A stretch of DNA of 64,000 nt from BOG-908 sp964242115 (GCA_964242115.1 CAXSZX010000002.1:1-64000), one strand, 5' to 3'. Counted from the first letter of the stretch, positions 17,524-26,502 are shown. The notes: generated by a model not told the origin, from the letters alone. Numbers and translations are program-made.

Positions 17524-18446
17524 TGGTTCCCAAGAAAGTTCGCACGGGCCCGTGCAGGAAAGATGCTGGCCCGGGTAGTCCGACCATGTGCAGGTGCGCC
17601 CATGCAGGATCCTTGGGACGTAGCGATAGCCGACGCACGCTATTTTCGCCAGCGAACGGTCGTACCTCGCAGCTACCGCGGGGTGGATTAGCTGTGAAGC
17701 CGTCGACAAACGGCTTCGTTCATGCAGCCTCGGCGGCCGAGCGCATCCTGCGGTGCCGGTTGGTGGCGCACGGCACGGCGCGGCCGCACACTCAGTTGGG
17801 CACCTGCCACTTGCCGACATGCACGAGGCAGTTGGCGGCGGCCAGTCGGCACTCGATGGTGCAGCACGCGATGCTGTGCTCGCCGGTGGCCAACAGGCGG
17901 CACGCACCTGTCCATCTCGACGTGGCCCTCGTGCCGAAGGTCGTGTCGTGATGCCGGCGGACGGTCAGGTCCGCTCCTTGCAGCGGTCAATTCTTGCGAG
18001 CGTGACAGCGCTGGAGCCGTGGCAGGATTGCGCCCTCGTGTCACGGCGCCTTGCGGCCGTTGAGACGATACGGATCGCCGACATGCAACTTCACGGTCGG
18101 CAAACCGCTGTGAGGCTGTCGCGCGAGGCAGGGGATGTCGCGCGCGCAACCATCGGCCGCGTCGTCGAAGCAACCCGCAGGACGCGCCAGGAAGGCCGCG
18201 TCACGATCATCCCGGTCATCAGGAGGTGTTCGTGCGGAGCACCGCCTTTCTGGAAAGAACGACGTCCGGATCAGACACGTCCGGGTGGCTCACCGCGCCG
18301 GGAAAGGGTGCGACACCAGCAACCGGAAAGCGGCAGCCAGCAGTGTGCGAGCGGATGGCACCGTGACGCTGAACACCAACTTGCCAACACAGGCCCGATC
18401 AGCACGTCAGCAACCAGCCAAGTCAGCAGAAAGAGAGTTCCACGTC
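17524..18446. other. 923-base gap with no recognised gene
   Basis: Several open frames cross this stretch on both strands but none shows a family motif. On the minus strand, around 17800-17900, one frame reads LATGEHSIACCTIECRLAAA then NCLVHVGKWQVPN before a stop. It looks more protein-like than its surroundings and may be a relic. No element copy. The last bases (AAAGAGAG) serve the next gene's start. Confidence 0.45.
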
Positions 18447-19301
18447 ATGACAGACCAGACAATCGTTGCCGTCTACGACACGCCCGCCCACGCCGAGCTT
18501 GCCGTGCAGGACCTCCTGCAAGCTGGCATTCCAGAATCGGCCATCCATCGCCACGCCCAGGAAGGTAGTTACGCTGGCAGCTCGACCGCACCGTCGGCGC
18601 GCTCCGCCGACGGCACCGGCTTCTGGTCGAGCCTGTTCGGCGGCGAGCCGGACCACGACACCGCAGTCTACGACCGTAGCGTCACCAGCGGCTCCACTGC
18701 AGTGACCGTGAAGATTGGCGACGCTCACGCCGAAAAAGTCACGCAAATCCTCGAGCAGCACAATCCGATCGACATCGACGAGCGCGCGGACAGCTACGGC
18801 CTGTCGCAGACCACCACGACCACCAGCACGCCACTGGCAGGCGTCGCACCGGTTGCCGAGACGATGCCGAAGGCGGCGGCGGCGGCGTCGACGGACGGCG
18901 GCACCATTCAGCTTTCCGAGGAGACGCTGGCGGTCGGCAAGCGCGTGCTCAACCGCGGCACCACCCGCATCCGCCGCTTCGTCGTCGAAACGCCCGTCGA
19001 GGAGGAGGTCCGCCTGCGTGACGAACACGTTACGATCGAGCGTCATCCCGTCACCGACGTTCGCACCGTCTCGGATGCAGACTGGACCGACAAGACGATC
19101 GAGATGACCGAGTCTGCCGAGGAGGCAGTAGTGTCGAAAACCGCGCGGGTTAAGGAAGAGATCACCCTGCGCAAGGAAGCCACCGAACGTACCGAGACGG
19201 TACGCGACACTGTACGCCGCGAAGACGTGGAGATCACCAAACTACCCGGCGAGCCGGCCGGCACGACCTACGACACCACGACGGGCAAGACCAGCACCTG
19301 A
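18447..19301 (+). CDS. YsnF/AvaK-type stress protein (DUF2382)
   Basis: 284 residues. The N-terminal part, IVAVYDTPAHAELAVQDLLQAGIPESAI, is a general-stress-protein-17M-like fold. A Thr/Ala linker follows. The C-terminal ~110 residues (IQLSEETLAVGKRVLNRGTTRIRRFVVETPVEEEVRLRDEHVTIERHPV and later VKEEITLRKEATERTETVRDTVRREDVEI) are the DUF2382 domain, rich in charged beta-type repeats. Family members are stress-induced in bacilli and cyanobacteria; biochemical role unknown. The start is ATG 18447 behind AAAGAGAG. It heads a group of stress/envelope genes. No membrane segment. Confidence 0.88.
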   Translation: MTDQTIVAVYDTPAHAELAVQDLLQAGIPESAIHRHAQEGSYAGSSTAPSARSADGTGFWSSLFGGEPDHDTAVYDRSVTSGSTAVTVKIGDAHAEKVTQILEQHNPIDIDERADSYGLSQTTTTTSTPLAGVAPVAETMPKAAAAASTDGGTIQLSEETLAVGKRVLNRGTTRIRRFVVETPVEEEVRLRDEHVTIERHPVTDVRTVSDADWTDKTIEMTESAEEAVVSKTARVKEEITLRKEATERTETVRDTVRREDVEITKLPGEPAGTTYDTTTGKTST

Positions 19302-19332
19302 TACTGGCACCTTTCGGAAATTAGTGAAAAAG

Positions 19333-19462
19333 CCAGGCCTGTTTTTTTGAAAAAAGCAGCAAAAACTTTTTGTTCCTGCTGTCGCGGATTTTCCGTCGCC
19401 GCGTGTGCAGGAAACAAAAGCTTTTTGGTTCTTTTTTCCAAAAAAGAACCGCTTGCCTGGCC
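19333..19462 (+). repeat. AT-rich palindromic intergenic element, copy 8
   Basis: Left arm CAGGCCTGTTTTTTTGAAAA with GCAGC; right arm canonical (AAAAGCTTTTTGGTTC...AAAGAACCGCTTGCC). The core CCTGCTGTCGCGGA is beside the left arm. Lies between two plus-strand stress genes. Confidence 0.9.
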
Positions 19463-19525
19463 TATTGGCCGCCCAGACTGAACTAATCACCAAGACCGGC
19501 CCCCGGGCAGTCGAAGGAGACACCA

Positions 19526-20446
19526 ATGTCAGCAACGAACTACAACGACCCGCTCGTCCGCCCGCCCGGCGTCGTCGAAACCACCACGACCTTGATCGGC
19601 GGCGGCGCGCATACGCACCGGCGCATATCCTGGGCGGCGATCTTCGGCGGCGTCATTCTGGTCGTGGCGGTGCAGTTGCTGCTCAGCATGCTGGGTGCAG
19701 GCATCGGGCTCGGCACCGTCAACACCAACGCCGGTTCCACGCCGGACGCCAGCAGCTTCGGCATCGGCGCCGGCGTCTGGTGGGTGGTCAGCAGCATCAT
19801 TGCATTGGGCTTCGGCGGCTACGTGGCGGCCTGGCTGGCCGGCATAGAGCTGCGCTGGGACGGGCTGCTGCACGGCCTGGTCACTTGGGGCATCGCCACG
19901 CTGCTGACCATCTACCTGTTGTCGTCGGCAGTGGGCGGCATCATCGGCGGCGGCTTCTCGGCACTCGGCAGCGTAACCTCGGCCGCGGGTAGCGGCATCA
20001 AGGACGCGGCCCAGGCGGCCGGCGTGTCACCCAACATCGTGCAGCAGCAGGCGCAAAGCTACCTCAAGCCGGCCAACCCGGACCCGGCGAGCATGACGCC
20101 GCAGGACGCGCAGAAGGAGGTGGTCACCAACCTGGCGACCTACACCAAAGGCGGTCCGGACGCGCCGGCGGCCAAGCAGCGCATAATTGCCATCATGGCG
20201 GCGCAGCAGCACATCAGCACGGACGACGCTGCCAAGCAGTTCGACGCCAACGAAGCCAAGCTAAAACAGGCTCGCGATCAGGCCATCCAGACGGCAAAAA
20301 ACGCCGCAGACCAGAGTGCCGCGGCAGCCTCGAAGACGGCGTTTGCCGGCTTCGGTGACCTGCTGCTGGGCGCCATCGCGGCGGCCATCGGCGGTGCCCT
20401 GGCGGTGCAACGCCGCATTCAGGTCTCGCAGCGGGCCGTCCGCTAG
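19526..20446 (+). CDS. Membrane protein with glycine-rich TM region (PhnA-like/TIGR04086-like)
   Basis: 306 residues. Three to four hydrophobic segments: ISWAAIFGGVILVVAVQLLLSMLGAGIGLG, VWWVVSSIIALGFGGYVAAWLAG, LVTWGIATLLTIYLLSSAVGGII and, at the C-terminus, FGDLLLGAIAAAIGGALAV. Between them is a long soluble Gln/Ala/Asp-rich stretch (~residues 155-285). RRISWAAIFGGVILVVAVQ is shared by many alphaproteobacterial proteins labelled PhnA-like; function unknown. GGAG with a short spacer precedes the ATG. Its position between YsnF-like and GlsB-like genes suggests an envelope-stress role. Confidence 0.75.
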   Translation: MSATNYNDPLVRPPGVVETTTTLIGGGAHTHRRISWAAIFGGVILVVAVQLLLSMLGAGIGLGTVNTNAGSTPDASSFGIGAGVWWVVSSIIALGFGGYVAAWLAGIELRWDGLLHGLVTWGIATLLTIYLLSSAVGGIIGGGFSALGSVTSAAGSGIKDAAQAAGVSPNIVQQQAQSYLKPANPDPASMTPQDAQKEVVTNLATYTKGGPDAPAAKQRIIAIMAAQQHISTDDAAKQFDANEAKLKQARDQAIQTAKNAADQSAAAASKTAFAGFGDLLLGAIAAAIGGALAVQRRIQVSQRAVR

Positions 20447-20510
20447 GGAGTTCCTGGCGCCAGGGGCTCGCAGCCGGACAAAACGCTCGCTCAAGGTAAT
20501 ATTCTGACGC

Positions 20511-20543
20511 GACTTCCTGCCTCCCTATCACGTTAGGGAAGTC
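20511..20543 (+). promoter_or_regulatory. Stem-loop after the membrane-protein gene
   Basis: GACTT...AAGTC outer pairs enclose TCCCTA/TAGGGA (20522-20527 with 20534-20539). It lies 65 bases after the previous stop and 80 before glsB. It could be a terminator or processing site; no T-run follows. Confidence 0.4.
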
Positions 20544-20570
20544 GGCGAACGCTTCAGCCACGCACGCAAG

Positions 20571-20599
20571 CGGACGCAGGCCATAACGGCTTGCGTCCG
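20571..20599 (+). promoter_or_regulatory. Leader stem-loop upstream of glsB-like gene
   Basis: CGGACGCAGGCC (20571-20582) pairs with GGCTTGCGTCCG (20588-20599) with one G-T pair and loop ATAAC. It ends 12 bases before AAAGGAAA, the ribosome-binding site of the gene at 20624. Confidence 0.5.
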
Positions 20600-20623
20600 T
20601 CTTCATCCTGAAAGGAAACGAAC

Positions 20624-20884
20624 ATGTCTATCATCGGCTGGCTCATCCTGGGCCTCATCGCTGGCTTCATTGGCAGCAAGATCGTCAACAAGAGCGGCGA
20701 GGGTCTGCTGCTCGACATCATCCTCGGCGTCGTGGGCGCCATGGTCGGCGGTTACCTATTCACCCTGGTGGGTGCGGCGCCGGTTACCGGGCTGAACATC
20801 TACAGCATGTTCGTGGCCGTCGTTGGCGCTATCGTCGTGCTGGTCCTCTACCACGCAGTCTTCGGCCGCCGCGCGCTTCGCTGA
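20624..20884 (+). CDS. GlsB/YeaQ/YmgE-family stress membrane protein (transglycosylase-associated)
   Basis: 86 residues, almost all membrane: MSIIGWLILGLIAGFIGSKIVN, LLLDIILGVVGAMVGGYLFTLVG and NIYSMFVAVVGAIVVLVLYHAVF. The GWLILGLIAGFIGSKI start and GxxGAxxGGxLF motif identify the family of small inner-membrane proteins induced by general stress. Their exact activity is unknown. AAAGGAAA gives a strong ribosome-binding site at 20610-20617. A leader hairpin lies just upstream. Next to YidB-like and PDZ genes on the same strand. Confidence 0.92.
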   Translation: MSIIGWLILGLIAGFIGSKIVNKSGEGLLLDIILGVVGAMVGGYLFTLVGAAPVTGLNIYSMFVAVVGAIVVLVLYHAVFGRRALR

Positions 20885-20914
20885 TCCGGCAACGGCAATA
20901 CAAGGAGACAGCAC

Positions 20915-21337
20915 ATGGGATTACTTGACCAAGTTATCGGAGGATTGATGGGGGGTGGCGCTGGCGGCGGCGCCTCCCCCATGGGTGGCGTGCTGGCCAG
21001 CCTGCTCGGCGGCGGCCTCAACCAGCAGGGCGGCATGGGCGGCGGCAGCATGCCAGGTGGCATGGGCGCCGGCGGGGTTGGCGGCCTAGTCTCGATGTTC
21101 GAGCAGGCTGGGCTTGGCCACATCGCGCAATCCTGGGTTGGCAACGGTCCGAACCAATCAGTCTCGCCGGACCAGTTGCAGTCCGTGCTGGGCCAGGATC
21201 GTGTTTCCAGCATGGCGAGCCAGTCCGGCATGCAGCCGCAGGACTTCCTCTCGCAACTCAGCCAGCATCTACCCAACGCGGTGAACGGCATGACGCCGAA
21301 TGGAAAGGTGCCCGACGAAGGCACCGTGTCGGTCTAG
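20915..21337 (+). CDS. YidB-family protein (DUF937)
   Basis: 140 residues. It starts MGLLDQVIGGLMGG, then a Gly/Met-rich low-complexity part to ~residue 65. Then comes the DUF937 core: GLVSMFEQAGLGHIAQSWVGNGPNQSVSPDQLQSVLG followed by AQSGMQPQDFLSQLSQHLPNAVNGMTPNGKVPD-like text. YidB proteins are small and abundant, of unknown biochemical role. AAGGAGA at 20901-20907 is a good ribosome-binding site, 30 bases after the glsB-like stop, so the two are probably one operon. Confidence 0.92.
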   Translation: MGLLDQVIGGLMGGGAGGGASPMGGVLASLLGGGLNQQGGMGGGSMPGGMGAGGVGGLVSMFEQAGLGHIAQSWVGNGPNQSVSPDQLQSVLGQDRVSSMASQSGMQPQDFLSQLSQHLPNAVNGMTPNGKVPDEGTVSV

Positions 21338-21341
21338 CCCG

Positions 21342-21929
21342 ATGCGCAGGCGCATCGCCGCGGTGCTGTGCGCCGGCGTTCTCACATTTTCCTGCGTGCC
21401 GGCCCGGGCAGACAACCCGATGGGCTATCGGCTGGTTACGCCGGAGGACGCTGCGTCGCTGCCGCATAACGGCGGTGCGCTCGGCATGGACATTGAGCGC
21501 GCGCAGCACATCACCGACGACGGGCTGGCGTTCGACATCATCCGCGTCAAGCAGGTGCGGCGCGGCTCGCCTGGCGCGCAAGCCGGCTTCAAAGAGGGCG
21601 ACCAGATCATCGCCGTCGACGGCCGCGTGTTCGCAAGCCTGACAGCGTTCGCCGGCTACGTCGGCTCGCTGCCGCCGGGGAGCCAGATCAAGGTGGACTT
21701 GATCCCCGCCGGTGGCGGTCCGCAACAGGCGCAACGGCTGGTGGCGACCGTTGGCGCGGCAGGTCGGGCAGCCCCGGCAGGCCTGTCTACAGGCACCAAG
21801 ATCGCCATCGGCGTGGGCGCTGCGGCCCTGTTCGGCTGCTATGAGCTCGGCTGCTTCTCTCATCAGACGCCGGCCGGCGCCCGCTCACAACAGATGCAGC
21901 CTCCGACCGGTGTGCCGCTGCAGAAGTAA
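21342..21929 (+). CDS. Exported PDZ-domain protein
   Basis: 195 residues. MRRRIAAVLCAGVLTFSCVPARA is a signal peptide. A PDZ fold spans residues ~45-130: IIRVKQVRRGSPGAQAGFKEGDQIIAVDGR then VFASLTAFAGYVGSLPPGSQI. A hydrophobic stretch (KIAIGVGAAALFGCYELGCF) near 155 is followed by a short polar tail. It has no protease domain, so it is probably an adaptor or scaffold rather than an HtrA protease. The start ATG 21342 lies 5 bases after the YidB-like stop, which suggests translational coupling; a longer upstream frame overlaps yidB and is rejected. Confidence 0.82.
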   Translation: MRRRIAAVLCAGVLTFSCVPARADNPMGYRLVTPEDAASLPHNGGALGMDIERAQHITDDGLAFDIIRVKQVRRGSPGAQAGFKEGDQIIAVDGRVFASLTAFAGYVGSLPPGSQIKVDLIPAGGGPQQAQRLVATVGAAGRAAPAGLSTGTKIAIGVGAAALFGCYELGCFSHQTPAGARSQQMQPPTGVPLQK

Positions 21930-22072
21930 GCAAAGTAAGCGGTTATTTTTAAAAAAAGAACCATAAAGTTTTTTGCCTTATAAGGCGCGTGTTGGAAAGA
22001 CACACTACCTCAGCTGTCCGCGACAGCCGAAGCAAAAGCTTTTTGCTTCTTTTTCTCGAAAAAGAAGAGTCT
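21930..22072 (-). repeat. AT-rich palindromic intergenic element, copy 9
   Basis: Begins right after the PDZ-gene TAA with TAAGCAAAGTAAGCGGTTA. The right arm is C-type (GCTTTTTGCTTC...AAAGAAGAG). The core is a perfect palindrome, GCTGTCCGCGACAGC, at 22013-22027, so both core orientations coexist. Confidence 0.85.
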
Positions 22073-22174
22073 CGCTTTTCCTCCTCGGGCGTGATCGCGA
22101 AGGCGTGGACTATGGTGCACCCCGACAAACCTATACGAGTGTGTTAAGCACACACTCATATCGAGCACGAGACA

Positions 22175-23392
22175 TTGGCCACCAAGCAGAGTCCCACCGT
22201 TCAACCCGACCAAAGGGGCAAGGCGCTCACCGAGGAGCGTAACCGTAAGATGGCGGCTTCGGCCCATGCTTACGTCCGTGGCAGCACCGTCAGGTTCTAC
22301 GAGTGGTTGCAGAACTCGGCGCGGCTGTCCCTGCCGGCAGGCCCCGACACCTGGATCTGCGGAGATTGCCACGTCGGCAACCTCGGTCCGGTTGCCAGCA
22401 CGAAGGGTGCTCTTGCCATCCAGGTCCGTGACCTGGACCAGACCGTCATCGGCAACCCGGCGCACGACCTCGTTCGGCTGGCACTCTCGATGGCGATGGC
22501 CGCGCGCAGCTCGGACCTGCCAGGAGTCACCACTGCGTTGATGATCGAGCGTATGGTGCACGGCTACGAGACGGCTTTCGCACCCGAGGCACAGGGCGAG
22601 ACCGTCGACAGCGAGGACGCCATGCCGAAGACCGTCCGCCTGGTGATGCGTGAGGCGGCCGGACGAAGCTGGAAGCACCTCGCCGACGAACGCATCGAAG
22701 GCGACGGCCCAGCCATACCGCTCGGCAAGCGGTTCTGGCCGCTGACAAGAGACGAGCGCAAGGGAGTGGACGCGCTGTTCGCCGAGGCGGAGGTCAGCCG
22801 CCTAGCGACGCTGTTGCGCTCCCGCGAGGACGATGCTCCGGTCCGGGTTTTGGACGCCGCCTACTGGCGCAAGGGCTGCAGCTCCCTCGGGCTGCTGCGG
22901 GTGGCGGTGCTCGTGGCGATCGGCAGCGGCAAGGCCGAGCGTCACTGCCTGATGGACGTCAAGGAGGCAATCGCCGCCGCGGCGCCCCACAGCACGAAGG
23001 ACATGCCGCGTGACAACGCGCAGCGCGTCGTCGCCGGCGCCCGCGCCCTCTCGCCTTTCCTGGGCAGCCGGATGATCGCGTCCCGCCTGCTCGGCAAAGG
23101 TGTGTTCCTGCGGGAGCTGCTGCCGCAGGATCTGAAGCTCGAGATTGAGCACCTGACGCGTGAGGAGGCGATGGGCGTGGCTGAGTTCCTGGCCCACGTC
23201 GTGGGCCGGGGACACGCGCGCCAGCTGACGGCCGCGGACCGAAAGGCCTGGTCGGCCGACCTCAACCGGAACCGCTCTAAATCGCTAGATGCCCCGTCGT
23301 GGTTGTGGAACAGCGTTGTAGAACTGGTCGCCTCGCACGAAGGTGCCTACTTGGATCATTGCCGGCGCTGGGCATTGGATGATGCCGCTTAG
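22175..23392 (+). CDS. DUF2252-family protein
   Basis: 405 residues. RNRKMAASAHAYVRGSTVRFYEWL, TWICGDCHVGNLGPVAS, VRDLDQTVIGNPAHDLVRLA and a later VKEAIAAAAPHSTKDMP-like segment are the hallmarks of DUF2252. The family shows distant similarity to aminoglycoside-phosphotransferase/kinase folds (GDxHxGN, DLDQ). A phosphotransfer role is conceivable but untested. The start is TTG 22175; no ATG precedes the conserved part and the ribosome-binding site is weak. It ends the stress group; the decayed EPS locus begins directly behind it. Confidence 0.87.
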   Translation: MATKQSPTVQPDQRGKALTEERNRKMAASAHAYVRGSTVRFYEWLQNSARLSLPAGPDTWICGDCHVGNLGPVASTKGALAIQVRDLDQTVIGNPAHDLVRLALSMAMAARSSDLPGVTTALMIERMVHGYETAFAPEAQGETVDSEDAMPKTVRLVMREAAGRSWKHLADERIEGDGPAIPLGKRFWPLTRDERKGVDALFAEAEVSRLATLLRSREDDAPVRVLDAAYWRKGCSSLGLLRVAVLVAIGSGKAERHCLMDVKEAIAAAAPHSTKDMPRDNAQRVVAGARALSPFLGSRMIASRLLGKGVFLRELLPQDLKLEIEHLTREEAMGVAEFLAHVVGRGHARQLTAADRKAWSADLNRNRSKSLDAPSWLWNSVVELVASHEGAYLDHCRRWALDDAA

Positions 23393-23394
23393 CC

Positions 23395-24633
23395 GCCAGG
23401 GTACCCGCTATGTCGCCGACCATCCCGCCAATCGCCGCCACCACCAGCGACGGCTACACCATCAGGCCGGCGGCCGTCACGCACAGCCCGGACATGCCGA
23501 ACAGGTTGGCGATCATCAGGTCTCGCGTGCGTCCCATCGCCAGGCCGGCCACGTTCACGCCGTTCTTCGCGAACCGCGTGTAGACGGCCAGGCCGAAGAC
23601 GCAGAAGAACGTGTCTCCCACCTGAAGGTCGCGGCCAAAGATCAGTCCCAGCAGCGGGTTGCCAGCGAGACAGACGACGACGGCACTCGCCACTGCCGCC
23701 AGCGAGACGCCCAAGGTGACCCGTTGAAACATGCGTGGAAAACGCGACGGGCGCAGCGTGCCAGCACGCCGACAGGCGTGGCTGGAAGACGGACACCAAG
23801 GCGCGCAGCAGCAGCGAGCTCGGCAGGTAGAACAGCATGACCGTCAGGCTGTAACGCCCCAGCTGCGCCAGGCCGAGGAACGAGCCCACCAGCACCGGTC
23901 GAGCTGCGCCATGGCTGCCAGGGCCAGGCCGTTGACCATTAGCGGCACGCCGAACCGCAGCGCCCGTTGCAGCGGCACGGCAGCCAGCGACAGCCGGTAG
24001 GGCACCGCGGCGAGCGCGTGGGTGGCGGCGACCATGGCGAGCGCCTGTGCGCTCAGGCGCCAGACGACAGCGCGGTGGTCGTGCAGGACCCAGATCGCCG
24101 CACAGACTGCGCCGAGGCCGGCGACGCTGGACACTACGCTCGCGGCCGCCCAGGGGCCGAAGCGGTGCCCGCGCTGCACCTGTTCCGGCCACAGGATGCT
24201 CCAGGCCGCGCAGCAGGGGAACCACTGCGAGCCAGGCATAGGCGCCGGCCTCGCCGGGCGCGTGCAGCACGGACGCCGTGATGGGGGCGAGCAGCAGGAT
24301 CAACCCGGCGTTGAGCACGCCGCGCCCCAGCGTCAGCGTGTGTGCTATCGCCAGCGCAGTGGCGGTGTCGCCATCCTTTGCCTGCACCAGGTAGCGGTCC
24401 GCCCCGATGCCGGTGCCCATGTCCACCAAGGCCAGCAGGATCGCCATGGACGCGGCAAGGCCGAATTCTGCGGGCGCCAGGCTGCGCGCCAGGACTATGG
24501 AGCGGCCGAACTGTGGGCCGTACTCCAACGCCAGCGAGGCGACCATCACGGCTGCGTTGCGGGCGGCCCAATGGCCGGCAAGACGGTCCAGTGCGGCGGC
24601 GGCCTCGCCCCCTGCCCGGCGATCAAGCGGCAA
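23395..24633 (-). pseudogene. Broken polysaccharide flippase (Wzx/oligosaccharide flippase family)
   Basis: The frame opens with TTG 24633 overlapping the wzc stop, then reads RNAAVMVASLALEYGPQFGRSIVLARSLAPAEFG and ALVDMGTGIGADRYLVQAKDG. It shifts frame near 24205 (continuing WPEQVQRGHRFGPWAAASVVSS), shifts back near 23890 (VLVGSFLGLAQLGRYSLTVML) and shifts again near 23735 (VTLGVSLAAVASAVVVCLAG). It hits a TAG at about 23446 while similar sequence continues. The pieces in order make one polytopic flippase that would move lipid-linked oligosaccharide across the membrane. At least three indels and a stop make it non-functional. Confidence 0.85.
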
Positions 24634-24990
24634 TTTTGGTCCTGTACGTGTAGAGGTCGCGGGTGTAACCGAGCTGGTCGGTTTGCGGCGCCTTGTTGAT
24701 GACGACGCCGTAGAGCGGTGTCCCGGCCGCGCGCAGCATCTGCACCGCGTGGCCGATCGTGTCACGCGTCGTGGCGCGCCAGGCGCAGACCAGAAGCGTG
24801 ATGTCGGCCAGGTCTATGATGAGGATGGCGTCCGCGACCGCCAGCACCGGCGGGCTGTCCAGCACGACCAACTCGTAACGGCTGCGCAAGGTAGCGATCA
24901 GCGCGGCCATGCCGGTGCCCCCGACAGCCTCCGCACCAGAGTGCGACGCGATGCCCGCGGACAGGATGTCCAAAGCCACCGTGGCGGATT
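24623..24990 (-). pseudogene. C-terminal fragment of Wzc/GumC-type tyrosine kinase
   Basis: About 120 residues remain: ATVALDILSAGIASHSGAEA, ALIATLRSRYELVVLDSPPVL, AVADAILIIDLADITLLVCA then AGTPLYGVVINKAP, and a short tail with Tyr residues (GYTRDLYTYRTKIAA). LVVLDSPPVLAVADA is the Walker B region of bacterial BY-kinases that control EPS chain length. The N-terminal transmembrane part and the Walker A lysine are absent. The sequence breaks off at ~24985, where a methyltransferase relic on the other strand begins. Confidence 0.85.
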
Positions 24991-25404
24991 GCCGAGGCAA
25001 ACCTGTCCTACGACCTCGTGCACTCGAATTCGGTGATCGAGCACGTGGGGAGCTGGGACGACATGCGATCCATGGCGGCGGAGGTGCGGCGGCTGGCGTC
25101 AGGCTACTTCGTCCAGACGCCGTATTTCTGGTTTCCGATCGAGCCGCATTGCACAACCGCCTTCTTCCACTGGCTGCCGCAATCCGTCCGGGTTTCCATG
25201 CTGATGCGCAAAGCGCGCGAAAACTGGGGTATGGCTCCCGATGTGAGCACCGCAATGAGCCAGGTGCAAAGCGCCACGCTGCTGGACCGACGGATGATGT
25301 CCGCGCTGTTCCCCGACGCGCTCATCCAAAATGAGCGGTTTGCCGGCCTGGTGAAGTCGCTGATCGCCACGCGGCCGTGGCAACCACATCAGGACAGGGC
25401 GTAG
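24982..25404 (+). pseudogene. C-terminal fragment of class I SAM methyltransferase
   Basis: Reads ANLSYDLVHSNSVIEHVGSW then DDMRSMAAEVRRLASGYFVQ, TPYFWFPIEPHCTTAFFHWL and so on to TAG at 25402. YDLVHSNSVIEHVG is motif II/post-II of class I methyltransferases. The SAM-binding N-terminal part (DxGxGxG) is missing, cut at the junction with the wzc relic. No ribosome-binding site or start is available. Probably once a glycan-linked methyltransferase. Confidence 0.8.
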
Positions 25405-25422
25405 CCTGCGCGTGCAAGCCGC

Positions 25423-26502
25423 TCAGCCCGGAAGCGGCAGTTTGGCAGTGCGGCTGGAGAACAGGACGCCTTTCTTCAACCGCAGCGCCGGCTGCTCGAT
25501 GAACCGCCACGACGCGAACGCGCACAGAAGCGCCGCTGGCGTGGCGACCATCACGCTGGCAGCCCAACCGCCTGTTGGCCCAGCACACGCGTGGTGATCT
25601 GCTGATTGGGAAAGCGTAGATGTAGAGGCCGTAGGACACGTCGCCGTACCGTGCGAGGCGGGGAAGCCGAATTCGGCTCGACCGTGCCAGGGCCAGAATC
25701 GGATAAGGCGCCAGCACGCAGGCCAGGACCACGTAGTGCGACGTCAACAGCGACAGACACCACCCGACCGCACACAGGGCCGCCAACCATGGCCGTGTCT
25801 GCCTGGCGGTGATCTGTATCAGCGCGCCGGCGAAGAACGCACAGGCCAGTGGCGGCCGCACGTCTGCGGGCCAATGCAGGCAGGCTGCTAATGCAGCCGC
25901 ATAAACTGCCAGCACCGGTCCCGCGCGCAGAAGCCTGCAGACCCCGAGCAACAAAACCAGCCCGTAGCAGGCAACTTCGTAACGCAGGGTCCAGAGCGGA
26001 CCATCCATGACGAGGGGAAGGGATTGCCTGCGGATACCCCGGGTAGATTCTCGGTGTGCAGGAAGACCATGTTGCGCGCCACGAACACATTGAGTTCAGG
26101 CGACGCCAGGTATCGACCGACCGACTCGCTGAAGACAAGCGGGCCTACGACGAAGGCCAGCACGGCAAGCAGAAACCACAGCGCCGGCAGTATGCGCAGC
26201 GCACGGAAAGCGACGAACGCGGCCGGCGAACGTGCCCGCAGGAAGCTCGATGTGACGAGGGCGCCGGACATCACGAAGAAGACCGTGACTGCGATCGATC
26301 CCCCGGTCGTTTGACCGGCGCTCAGCATGGCGACAGGTTCGGCGCGATCCGTACCGTCGGTCAGCGGCACGGCGTGTGACAGAAGCACTGCCATTGCGGC
26401 GAGGATGCGCAAGGTATCAAAATTGTTTCGCCGCTCGGCTGTCAAATCCACGTCTCGCTCCTTGTGCCCGCAAGAGGCAGGCCATTGATACAACCGGCGC
26501 AA
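25423..26502 (-). pseudogene. Broken acyltransferase_3 family membrane O-acyltransferase
   Basis: The N-terminal part NNFDTLRILAAMAVLLSHAV, VTVFFVMSGALVTSSFLRAR and FVAFRALRILPALWFLL is typical of acyltransferase_3 proteins, which acetylate surface sugars. The frame shifts near 26010 (continues MDGPLWTLRYEVACYGLVLL), near 25605 (QQITTRVLGQQAVG) and near 25560 (SVMVATPAALLCAFASWRFI and EQPALRLKKG, ending at the TGA at 25423-25425). All pieces are present in order, so this is one gene with three indels, not separate genes. Confidence 0.85.

Noticed and set aside
17753..18568. 271-residue plus-strand ORF upstream of the DUF2382 gene
   Set aside because: It overlaps the real gene start in another frame and shows no recognisable domain.
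24022..25036. Plus-strand ORFs over the flippase and Wzc relics
   Set aside because: They are antisense to recognisable flippase and kinase sequence and have no motifs of their own.
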